From Thinopyrum elongatum (lineage: Eukaryota > Streptophyta > Magnoliopsida > Poales > Poaceae), in the NCBI GenBank assembly GCA_011799875.1, contig JAAAXO010000338.1, positions 1,007,937-1,071,936 of the forward strand: DNA of 64,000 bases, in the 5' to 3' direction. A program made the translations under genes and the position numbers. Numbering within the stretch: position 1 is the stretch's first letter; each line of letters starts with the position of its first letter. Shown here in pieces: positions 44,245-54,530 of the stretch. The notes beneath the pieces are model-generated. The model ran no database searches and was not told where the DNA came from. It saw only the letters and a list, made by a program, of their open reading frames with translations.

Positions 44245-46779
44245 ATGGCATGATCACAAGCCGACGAGATTGACTGGGAGAACATGACGAACAAGGAGTT
44301 GCATGATAAATTTCAGCAAATGATGAGTGGCCAGGTGGGAGATGTGCTAAACAGATTTGAAGAGGCCATGGAGAAGATAGATGGCATGGAGAAGTCATTC
44401 GAGACACAGCTGGATAACAAGTTTAATGAATTGCTCACGCGTCTTCCCCAACCACCACCAGCTGCACCTGTCGCACCTCTGCAACGACAACAACAACGCC
44501 CCCTTCCAAATCAGTTCGGACGAGCGAAGCGTGTTCCTCTTGAGGATGGCCAAACTTCTGGTGCTGCTGTACCTACTGTTGATGCTTATTTGGCTTCTGC
44601 TCCTGCTGCTGCTGGTGCCGAGGAGGAGGATGATTACGCGGGCGATTATGAGGATGAGGTTGATCAAAATCATAACTACGTGCAACCACCAGCACCAGGT
44701 CGTCCACATGCAAATAATCGCAATGGTAGGCCTGCACCACCACTTCAGGTACGAGATCGTGACCATCTTCCTAAATTAAAATTGAATATTCCACCATTCG
44801 AGGGTAGATATGTTCCTGATATATATCTTACTTGGGAGTTAGAAACTGAACAACGTTTTACATGTTTACAATATCCCGAGGAACGACGTGTTGCTGCTGC
44901 TGTTTGTGCTTTCACTAGTTTTGCATGTGTATGGTGGTCTGAACATTGTAGATTATATCCTATTCCAGCTACGTGGGCTGCTTTGAAAACTGCTATGCGT
45001 ACTCGTTGGGTTCCACCATATTATCAACGTGAATTACTTCAAAAATTGCAGCGCTTAAGACAAGGAAAAAATTCTGTAGAAGAATATTATCAGGAATTAC
45101 AAACTGGCATGATTAGATGTGGTATTGTTGAGGAGAATGAAGCTATGCTTGCACGTTTCATGGGTGGATTAAATAGAGAGATTCAGACCATTCTAGAGTA
45201 TAAGGAGTATAATAATATCACTCGTTTATTCCATCTTGCTTGTAAAGCTGAACGTGAAGTGCAGGATCGACAGGCATTGGCGCGAACTAATTTTTCTGCA
45301 GGTCGATCGTCATCATGGACACCGCGTGCCTCCTCTACTCCCACACGTCCTACTGCGGCACCACTGACTTCAGCCGCCAATTCCAACCGAGATACAAGAA
45401 AACAGGAACCACCACCACCATCTGCCAAGAGTACACCTTCCGGGCCTGCCCAGAGCTCTTCTTCATCTATGGCATCAACAGGGCACACACATGATATTAT
45501 TTGTCGTCGTTGTAAGGGAAGAGGTCATTATGCGAGAGAATGCCAATCTCCGCGTGTTATGATTGCTACTGAGGATGGTGGGTATGAGTCCGCTAGTGAT
45601 TATGATGAGGAGACTTTGGCTCTTATTACAAGTGAAGAACACGGTGGAGATGATTCTGATCATGAGACGCAATACATGGCTCCTGAAGACGCTGACAGGT
45701 ATGAATGTTTAGTTGCTCAACGTGTTTTGAGTGTGCAGGTCGCACAAGCTGAGCAAAATCAGAGGCATAATTTGTTCCATACAAAGGGAGTTGTGAAGGA
45801 ACGTTCTGTTCGCGTCATCATAGATGGAGGGAGCTGCAACAACTTGGCTAGCATGGAGATGGTGGAGAAGCTATCTCTCACCACAAGACCACATCCACAT
45901 CCTTACTATATCCAATGGTTCAACAACAGTGGCAAGGTTAAGGTAACACGTACTGTTCGTGTGCATTTTAGTATCTCTACATATGCTGATTATGTTGATT
46001 GTGATGTGGTACCCATGCAAGCATGTTCATTATTACTTGGTAGACCATGGCAATTTGATAAAAATTCTGTACACCATGGTAGAAACAATCAGTATACTCT
46101 TGTTCATAAGGATAAACATATTACTTTGCTTCCTATGACTCCTGGTTCTATTTTGAAAGATGATATTAATAGAGCTAGTAAAGCAAAACAGGAGAAAAAT
46201 AAGAGTGAAAATCAGATTGTGGCAAAAGAATTTGAGCAACAAATGAAGCCTAATAATAAACCATCTAGTGTTGCTTCTGAAATTAAATTGAAAAGTGCAT
46301 GCTTACTTGCCACCAAATCTGATATTGATGAGCTAGATTTCAGCAATTCTGTTTGCTATGCTTTTGTGTGCAAAGAGGCGTTATTTTCATTCGAGGACGT
46401 GCCTTCCTCTTTGCCTCCTGCGGTCACTAACATTTTGCAGGAGTTCGCTGACGTCTTTCCACAAGACGTGCCACCGGGATTACCACCTATTCGCGGGATT
46501 GAGCATCAGATTGACTTAATTCCCGGTGCTTCGTTGCCAAACCGTGCGCCATACCGTACCAATCCAGAGGAGACGAAGGAGATTATGCGTCAAGTACAGG
46601 AGCTGCTCGACAAAGGTTATATACGCGAATCTCTTAGTCCTTGTGCTGTTCCTATTATACTAGTGCCAAAAAAGGATGGTACGTCGCGTATGTGTGTTGA
46701 TTGTAGAGGCATTAATAATATTACTATTCGTTATCGTCATCCTATTCCTAGGCTAGATGATATGCTTGATGAATTGAGT
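44245..46779 (+). pseudogene. gag-pol: Cereba-like gag-protease-RT, stop at codon 3, truncated in RT
   Basis: The normal start ATG GCA at 44245 is followed by TGA instead of GGA. The open frame can restart at ATG 44284 (MTNKELHDKFQQMM). Capsid, zinc knuckle (near 45504) and protease IIDGGSC are intact. RT breaks at DDMLDELS, before the YFDD motif, at the centre of an inverted repeat (46779/46780). Codon 37 is normal here (AGA), unlike the copies at 15655 and 35723. Confidence 0.85.
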
Positions 46780-47935
46780 AGAGCCACTCAATTCATCAAG
46801 CATATCATCTAGCCTAGGAATAGGATGACGATAACGAATAGTAATATTATTAATGCCTCTACAATCAACACACATACGCGACGTACCATCCTTTTTTGGC
46901 ACTAGTATAATAGGAACAACACAAGGACTAAGAGATTCGCGTATATAACCTTTGTCGAGCAGCTCCTGTACTTGACGCATAATCTCCTTCGTCTCCTCTG
47001 GATTGGTACGGTATGGCGCACGGTTTGGCAACGAAGCACCGGGAATTAAGTCAATCTGATGCTCAATCCCGCGAATAGGTGGTAATCCCGGTGGCACGTC
47101 TTGTGGAAAGACGTCAGCGAACTCCTGCAAAATGTTAGTGACCGCAGGAGGCAAAGAGGAAGGCACGTCCTCGAATGAAAATAACGCCTCTTTGCACACA
47201 AAAGCATAGCAAACATAATTGCTGAAATCTAGATCATCAATATCAGATTTGGTGGCAAGTAAGCATGCACTTTTCAATTTAATTTCAGAAGCAACACTAG
47301 ATGGTTTATTATTAGGCTTCATTTGTTGCTCAAATTCTTTTGCCACAATCTGATTTTCACTCTTATTTTTCTCCTGTTTTGCTTTACTAGCTCTATTAAT
47401 ATCATCTTTCAAAATAGAATCAGGAGTCATAGGAAGCAAAGTAATATGTTTATCCTTATGAACAAGAGTATACTGATTGTTTCTACCATGGTGTATAGAA
47501 TATTTATCAAATTGCCATGGTCTACCAAGTAATAATGAACATGCTTGCATGGGTACCACATCACAATCAACATAATCAGCATATGTAGAGATACTAAAAT
47601 GCACACGAACAGTACGTGTTACCTTAACCTTGCCGCTGTTGTTGAACCATTGGATATAGTAAGGATGTGGATGTGGTCTTGTGGTGAGAGATAGCTTCTC
47701 CACCATCTCCGTGCTAGCCAAGTTGTTGCAGCTCCCTCCATCTATGATGACGCGAACAGAACGTTCCTTCACAACTCCCTTTGTATGGAACAAATTATGC
47801 CTCTGATTTTGCTCAGCTTGTGTGACCTGCACACTCAAAACACGTTGAGCAACTAAACATTCATACCTGTCAGCGTCTTCAGGAGCCATGTATTGCGTCT
47901 CATGATCAGAATCATCTCCACCGTGTTCTTCACTT
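45630..47935. repeat. Imperfect palindrome of two Cereba copies (arms ~1150 bp)
   Basis: The plus arm 45630-46779 and minus arm 46786-47935 carry the same protease-RT segment in inverted orientation around a 6-bp spacer AGAGCC. The spacer is native sequence of the minus copy. The arms differ by scattered substitutions, e.g. ATGGAG versus ACGGAG near 45854/47709, so they derive from two copies and not from a simple fold-back. Confidence 0.85.
46780..47935 (-). pseudogene. pol: Cereba-like protease-RT fragment, minus
   Basis: Open from [24 protein letters not shown] through protease ([12 protein letters not shown]) and the RT N-terminus to DELSGS. Neither end is natural. The left end is the centre of the palindrome. 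The right end joins the Quinta leader across the shared bases TCTTCACTT (47927-47935). Confidence 0.85.
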
Positions 47936-48349
47936 ATATCTTGCTATCCAGAGCTACTTCATATCCTTTATTGATGCTAGTTGTGCTACGCCGTGACCTC
48001 ATTAGTGTTCTAGGCTCGCGTCTCTAGTCCGGTCTAGCCTAGGACCAGCACAGTATCGTCGTTGAGCGTTTATTCAACATTGCATCTCTGAATTGATTAT
48101 TGCTAATCTTTTGCTACCATATATAGCCAACCCAGCTCCATATATTTCTACACCGTGTATACATACGTTCACCTGGCAATCGCTTTACTCAATCTTCGGA
48201 GTTATTTGACACCGCTGGTTGCCCGTCACCACCTGCTGCATGGTAAGAACTTGTAAGATATTGATATTTGCTTTACTGTGAGCGCTTTACCACCACATCC
48301 TAGTAGTTCATAGGAACATTATTCTCGATTTTTTTTGTTTCTACTAATC
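47928..48349 (+). other. Quinta-like leader, 5'-truncated
   Basis: About 420 bp of leader joined by microhomology to inverted Cereba. GGTAAG at 48242-48247 and TACTAAT followed by ATGGCAG at 48343-48356 are conserved and could act as splice sites. No ORF of note is seen. Confidence 0.65.
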
Positions 48350-50392
48350 ATGGCAGGTTCCGGAGTTGTTAGTTCTTGGGCTTCATCGATCGTGGGAGAT
48401 TTGCCATCACCTAAGAAAATGCAACAACCGCCACAAGAGGAGCAATTACATCAGAATGCACATAATCAGGTTAATGTTTCCATGCCACCATTTACTGGTC
48501 GTTTTAGGCCTGATTTATATATTGAATGGGAGTACGAAATAAATGCTATATTTGCTTCCCATAATTTTGATGAGCGTGGAAAATTTCAAGCTGCGGTTAG
48601 CACTTTTAGTAGCTTTGCTTTAGTTTGGTGGAGTGAATATTGTCGGTTAAACCCTGATCTTATACCTACTACTTGGGATGATTTAAAACTTGTCATGAGA
48701 GATAGATTCGTTGATGTTTATTATACTCGTGGCATGATTAAAAAATTACAACATTTAAAACAAGGCACTGACACGGTAACAAAATATTATGATGATTTAC
48801 AAACTACATTGTTGCACTCATTTTTAGAAGAAAGTGAAGAAGATTTTATGGATAGATTTTGGGGAGGATTAAACCGTGATATTCAAGAGATACTAATTCA
48901 TGAAGAGTGTTATCCTATGGACCATTTGTTTCGTCTTGCTTGCAAAGCTGAACAGGAAATAAAACGACGTGTTGCCCACAAGGAGAACAAGTGCACGATG
49001 CACATTCCAAGTGTTGATATAGATGTTTCTTTAACTACTAGGCGTACTATGACAACCACATCCGTTGTTGCGATGACTACATCATCTCCACCATGTGACA
49101 CATCACCACCGAGAGTGCCTACATCATCTGAGTTGATCATAAGAGGTAATGACAAAGGTACATATTTTCCACATTCACATGAGAATGATGCATGCCTAGT
49201 TAACTTGAATACATCATGTGTTGAGTTACCTATTGATTTGGGCACGTCACCTATTTTAGAGAATTGTGTTACTGTCATGAATGCGTCATGTGATCAAACA
49301 ACAGAAATACCAACAATTTTGAGTGCACCAATTGAATTAACTGTTGATGCAAAAGAACCAATGTTTAATCATTTTGATATGACCTCTAATCTTGGTGATG
49401 ATTTTGTGTCAAAAGACTTATTGCATGTTTGCTTATTTAAGCATGTAGTAGCATGTAAATTTGATGCAAGTAAGGTTTATTCACCAATGTTGGGATGGTT
49501 TAATGATGAACATTGTCAATCCTTTGATATGAATAAGAGCTTCACTTATATGTGCAAATTGAGTTGCAATATTTTCATGTCTTCTAATACTTGTGATAAT
49601 ATTTTGGCTTTACATTTTATGAACTATGAAAGTTACTCATGTATACATGTGTCATATGTGCAAAAATCAAGGGAAGTAAAAATGGATGACATATACATAT
49701 ACAACATGTACACCTTGTCTCTTTTGTTAGCCACATTTCAGATTAAGCAACGCCGAGGACGGCTTTGTTTTCAAGAAGGGGAGGATGATGAGGACATGAC
49801 TACCTTGGATACGACCAAAAATATTGCATACATGTATATTTGTGAGGTGATTTCTAATGCAAACTATGCAATAATTTATTTGTGTCATCCACGACAAAAA
49901 TACTTCACAAACTTTTGTGCCATGTCTAATTGTAGGTGTATGGGACATTTGTACAATTCACATATGAAGATAAGGGAAAAAGAGAAGTTTAGTTGCTGTT
50001 CAAAAAGTCCTCTCACGTCACTTTTGGGCCAAGAGAAGATAGAGTCCAAGTCTCTCACGTTCTGGATTCAGATTCGGACTGCACAGACATACCTGACTCA
50101 AAATGCCAAGAACTTTTTCATACGGACTCCGAATTGGGTGATTCTTTTTTTGTTGGAAAGTAGATTTCGTGATCTTTCCAACCCAATTGGATTCACCTTA
50201 AAATTCGTCCGGAGCGTTGAGTTATCAATGAAACAATCTGATGCTGCAGCAGAATCCGAGTCAAACTATAAGTCCAAAGGTGTTGCATCACCTCCACTTG
50301 GGCCCATGAGCCTTGTACGACCTAGGGTTAGTTTTAGGCTGCCTTGGGATGTCCTCCCACCTCCTTGGCCGCCACCCCTTACTCCTATATAA
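48350..50392 (+). CDS. gag: Gag-type protein of Quinta-like element, 680 aa, intact
   Basis: ATG at 48350 (MAGSGVVSSWASS), stop TAA at 50390-50392 inside the TATATAA box. Capsid-like part ~45-215 (FTGRFRPDLYIEW, VWWSEYCRL ~92, FMDRFWGGLNRD). A basic segment KRRVAHKENK follows, then a Thr/Ser-rich linker and a Cys-rich region ~290-455. The polypurine tract codes for QEGEDDED near 472-480, and residues after ~480 are LTR-encoded. There is no zinc knuckle, protease, RT, RNase H or integrase. It probably depends on Cereba enzymes. The function of the Cys-rich region and LTR tail is unknown. Confidence 0.75.
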   Translation: MAGSGVVSSWASSIVGDLPSPKKMQQPPQEEQLHQNAHNQVNVSMPPFTGRFRPDLYIEWEYEINAIFASHNFDERGKFQAAVSTFSSFALVWWSEYCRLNPDLIPTTWDDLKLVMRDRFVDVYYTRGMIKKLQHLKQGTDTVTKYYDDLQTTLLHSFLEESEEDFMDRFWGGLNRDIQEILIHEECYPMDHLFRLACKAEQEIKRRVAHKENKCTMHIPSVDIDVSLTTRRTMTTTSVVAMTTSSPPCDTSPPRVPTSSELIIRGNDKGTYFPHSHENDACLVNLNTSCVELPIDLGTSPILENCVTVMNASCDQTTEIPTILSAPIELTVDAKEPMFNHFDMTSNLGDDFVSKDLLHVCLFKHVVACKFDASKVYSPMLGWFNDEHCQSFDMNKSFTYMCKLSCNIFMSSNTCDNILALHFMNYESYSCIHVSYVQKSREVKMDDIYIYNMYTLSLLLATFQIKQRRGRLCFQEGEDDEDMTTLDTTKNIAYMYICEVISNANYAIIYLCHPRQKYFTNFCAMSNCRCMGHLYNSHMKIREKEKFSCCSKSPLTSLLGQEKIESKSLTFWIQIRTAQTYLTQNAKNFFIRTPNWVILFLLESRFRDLSNPIGFTLKFVRSVELSMKQSDAAAESESNYKSKGVASPPLGPMSLVRPRVSFRLPWDVLPPPWPPPLTPI

Positions 50393-50777
50393 GTAGATCC
50401 ATCTAGTAGCTTTTTCCTTGGGTTTTGTTTAGATTAAAAGTTCGCCATAGCTGCAACTTCGCGTACTTCGTTTGTGTTCAACGACCAGACCAAGACGTCA
50501 CAGAACCCCACCTTGATCAATAAAGCTTTCATCTTATATTCGCAATATCCAGATTGCAAATCTTAGTTTCTTGCTTGTTCTTCGTTTGCTTGCAGGAGAT
50601 AGACCCTCGTGGTCAGGTTGATTGTGCTCCGGCGTGGTCAATAACCTCTCGGAGTTGGTTTAGCGATTGCTAAGGCGCGACGTCCTCGCACGTTCGTAGT
50701 CGGATCGTCAAAGTCTACTCCACCAAAAATGATAGCTATCATCTCATCGAAAGATCGGGACACCCTCGCCTCTATCA
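49786..50777 (+). repeat. Chimeric LTR (Quinta U3 + Cereba R-U5)
   Basis: 992 bp. Quinta U3 runs to CTTTTTCCTTGGG, then the sequence is Cereba type from TTTTGTTTAGATT on. The switch (~50418-50430) lies ~30 bp after the TATA box (50386-50392), i.e. at the predicted start of R. AATAAA is at 50519-50524. Confidence 0.88.
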
Positions 50778-50782
50778 AGTGG

Positions 50783-51807
50783 TAAGCAAATTCAATATGA
50801 GGCAAGCATTCTTCCCACATTTTCTTGTTATTCTTCAAAACAGCCCTAAGCATAGTAGACAAAGTTCTATTGACTACTTCAGTTTGTCCATCAGTTTGGG
50901 GGTGACAAGTAGTACTAAAAAGCAGTTTAGTCCCCAACTTAGCCCATAAACATCTCCAAAAGTGGCTAAGAAATTTGGTATCACGATCTGAAACAATAGT
51001 ATTTGGCACACCATGCAAGCGAATAATTTCACGAAAGAACAAATCAGCAACATTAGCAGCATCATCGCTTTTATGACATGGTATAAAGTGTGCCATTTTC
51101 GAGAACCTATCCACGACAACAAATATGCTATCCCTCCCCTTCTTTGTTCGAGGTAAACCCAAAACAAAGTCCATAGATATATCCTCCCATGGAACACTAG
51201 GTACAGGCAACGGCATATATAAACCATGAGGATTGAGTCGTGACTTAGCTTTTTGACATGTAGTGCAGCGAGCAACAAAGCGCTCAACATCCCATCTCAT
51301 CTTTGGCCAAAAGAAATGTGTAGCAAGTACATCCTCCGTCTTCTTTACGCCAAAGTGTCCCATTAATCCTCCTCCATGCGCCTCCTGCAACAACAAAAGA
51401 CGAACGGAGCTAGCTGGAATGCATAGCTTGTTAGCACGAAACACAAATCCATCGTTAACGACGAACTTGTTCCATGTTCTCCCTTCTTTACAATTCTGCA
51501 ATACATCTTTAAATTCAGCATCATGCACATATTGATCTTTGATGGTCTCCAAACCAAATATTTTAAAGTCAAGTTGTGAAAGCATAGTATAACGACGAGA
51601 CAATGCATCAGCAATAACATTTTCTTTACCCTTCTTGTGTTTAATGACATAAGGGAAAGTCCCAATGAATTCAACCCATTTAGCATGTCTACGGTTCAGT
51701 TTGGCTTGACTTTTAATATGTTTCAAAGATTCATGATCAGAATGAATAACAAATTCTTTGGGCCATAAATAATGTTGCCATGTTTCCAAAGTCCGAACAA
51801 GAGCATA
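50783..51807 (-). pseudogene. pol: Cereba-like RNase H C-terminus and integrase, minus, truncated both ends
   Basis: Open from [14 protein letters not shown] (51807) through the integrase HHCC zinc site and catalytic motifs MDFVLG, SDRDTKF and TEVVNR to PHIEFAY. There it meets AGTGGTA of a plus-strand leader remnant. An R-to-W change (MRWDVERF) lies close to the zinc site. The integrase C-terminus and LTR tail are missing. The upstream end leads into templated filler. Confidence 0.85.
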
Positions 51808-51851
51808 CTGGACCAATTACTAGAGCTCGCGCATGCCATGTTTCCAGTATG
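51808..51851. other. Templated filler DNA at a rearrangement junction
   Basis: Forty-four bases consist of a piece of family A LTR (CTGGACCAATTACTAGAGC to CGCGCA), a piece of the adjacent RNase H region (TGCCATGTTTCCA) and a piece of antisense LTR (TCCAGTATG). The joints overlap by CATA and TCCA. Confidence 0.75.
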
Positions 51852-52772
51852 TGATGAGGACATCAATACCATTGTTACACCCACAGCCCCTGCTTCTATA
51901 CATACTGGACCAATTACTAGAGCTCGCGCACGCCAATTAAAATATCAGGTACTTTCGTTTCTTGGTAATGATTCTAAAGTTCATGAGAATATGATGCTGC
52001 CTAAATTGGATACATTTGTTTTGCTTACAAATGAAGGGCCTAGCTTGGACAAGAAAGAGGAACCTTGGAGCAAGTTCAAGCATGGAGATGATGGCATGCG
52101 CAAGGGGAACAAGAACGGAGTTACAAGTGATGATTTCAGGACTTTGAAGCCACCATAAGGAGTGCAGGAAGCCTTGGACGAAATATACAAGATGCCACTT
52201 CATAAATTTCGTCCAGAGGCTATTATAGGTGCTGCGTCACCTTATTATTGGGCCAGGCCCATGTAATTTTGAAATACTTGAGTATAGGCTATTTTTAGAG
52301 TCCGTATGTGTGGGGAAACAAGAGATAGGGTTGGTTTCGGACCCCTCCTTCAAGGGCCACGAAATCCCCCCTCTTCCTCCATATATACAGCCCTTAGGGC
52401 ACCGTTTAGACTTTGGGTTTTGTTTAGATTAAAAGTTCGCCATAGCTGCAACTTCGCGTACTTCGTTTGTGTTCAACGACCAGACCAAGACGTCACAGAA
52501 CCCCACCTTGATCAATAAAGCTTTCATCTTATATTCGCAATATCCAGATTGCAAATCTTAGTTTCTTGCTTGTTCTTCGTTTGCTTGCAGGAGATAGACC
52601 CTCGTGGTCAGGTTGATTGTGCTCCGGCGTGGTCAATAACCTCTCGGAGTTGGTTTAGCGATTGCTAAGGCGCGACGTCCTCGCACGTTCGTAGTCGAAT
52701 CGTCAAAGTCTACTCCACCAAAAACGATAGCTATCATCTCATCGAAAGATCGGGACACCCTCGCCTCTATCA
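51852..52772 (+). mobile_element. Solo family A LTR with unmatched flanks
   Basis: 921 bp complete. The left neighbour is filler and the right neighbour Cereba gag at GATGTGCTAAAC. No primer site or polypurine tract adjoins it. Confidence 0.87.
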
Positions 52773-54530
52773 GATGTGCTAAACAGATTTGAAGAGGCCA
52801 TGGAGAAGATAGATGGCATGGAGAAGTCGTTCGAGACAAAGCTGGATAACAAGTTTAATGAATTGCTCACGCGTCTTCCCCAACCACCACCGGCTGCACC
52901 TGTCGCACCTCTGCAACGACAACGACAACGCCCCCTTCCAAATCAGTTCGGACGAGCGAAGCGTGTTCCTCTTGAGGATGGCCAAACTTCTGGTGCTGCT
53001 GTACCTACTGTTGATGCTTCTTTGGCTCCTGCTCCTGCTGCTGCTGGTGCCGAGGAGGAGGATGATTACGCGGGCGATTATGAGGATGAGGTTGATCAAA
53101 ATCATAACTACGTGCAACCACCAGCACCAGGTCGTCCACATGCAAATAATCGCAATGGTAGGCCTGCACCACCACTTCAGGTACGAGATCATGACCATCT
53201 TCCTAAATTAAAATTGAATATTCCACCATTCGAGGGAAGATATGTTCCTGATATATATCTTACTTGGGAGTTAGAAACTGAACAACGTTTTACATGTTTA
53301 CAATATCCCGAGGAACAACGTGTTGCTGCTGCTGTTTGTGCTTTCACTAGTTTTGCATGTGTATGGTGGTCTGAACATTGTAGATTATATCCTATTCCAG
53401 CTACGTGGGCTGCTTTGAAAACTGCTATGCGTACTCGTTGGGTTCCACCATATTATCAACGTGAATTACTTCAAAAATTGCAGCGCTTAAGACAAGGAAA
53501 AAATTCTGTAGAAGAATATTATCAGGAATTACAAACTGGCATGATTAGATGTGGTATTGTTGAGGAGAATGAAGCTATGCTTGCACGTTTCATGGGTGGA
53601 TTAAATAGAGAGATTCAGACCATTCTAGAGTATAAGGAGTATAATAATATCACTCGTTTATTCCATCTTGCTTGTAAAGCTGAACGTGAAGTGCAGGATC
53701 GACAGGCATTGGCGCGAACTAATTTTTCTGCAGGTCGATCTTCATCATGGACACCGCGTGCCTCCTCTACTCCCACACGTCCTACTGCGGCACCACTGAC
53801 TTCAGCCGCCAATTCCAATCGAGATACAAGAAAACAGGCACCACCACCACCATCTGCCAAGAGTACACCTTCTGGGCCTGCCCAGAGCTTTTCTTCATCT
53901 ATGGCATCAACAGGGCACACACATGATATTATTTGTCGTCGTTGTAAGGGAAGAGGTCATTATGCGAGAGAATGCCAATCTCCGCGTGTTATGATTGCTA
54001 CTGAGGATGGTGGGTATGAGTCCGCTAGTGATTATGATGAGGAGACTTTGGCTCTTATTACAAGTGAAGAACACGGTGGAGATGATTTTGATCATGAGAC
54101 GCAATACATGGCTCCTGAAGACGCTGACAGGTATGAATGTTTAGTTGCTCAACGTGTTTTGAGTGTGCAGGTCACACAAGCTGAGCAAAATCAGAGGCAT
54201 AATTTGTTCCATACAAAGGGAGTTGTGAAGGAACGTTCTGTTCGCGTCATCATAGATGGACGGAGCTGCAACAACTTGGCTAGCATGGAGATGGTGGAGA
54301 AGCTATCTCTCACCACAAGACCACATCCACATCCTTACTATATCCAATGGTTCAACAACAGCGGCAAGGTTAAGGTAACACGTACTGTTCGTGTGCATTT
54401 TAGTATCTCTACATATGCTGATTATGTTGATTGTGATGTGGTACCCATGCAAGCATGTTCATTATTACTTGGTAGACCATGGCAATTTGATAAAAATTCT
54501 GTACACCATGGTAGAAACAATCAGTATTGA
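52773..54530 (+). pseudogene. gag-pol: Cereba-like gag-protease fragment
   Basis: Begins at codon ~34 of gag (DVLNRFEEAMEK), open through capsid and zinc knuckle to protease, and ends at NNQY where a family A LTR starts, giving an immediate TGA. The protease motif reads IIDGRSC instead of IIDGGSC (a Gly-to-Arg change beside the catalytic Asp), which would probably inactivate it. The codon-37 position is AGA (normal). Confidence 0.85.

Larger units (their letters stand above)
47928..50777 (+). mobile_element. Quinta-like element, best copy (leader part, gag, polypurine tract, chimeric LTR)
   Basis: Truncated leader from 47928, uninterrupted gag 48350-50392, polypurine tract at 49773-49785 and complete chimeric 3' LTR. 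After the LTR, AGTGGTA remains of a following leader before inverted Cereba integrase. The 5' LTR is missing. Confidence 0.8.
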
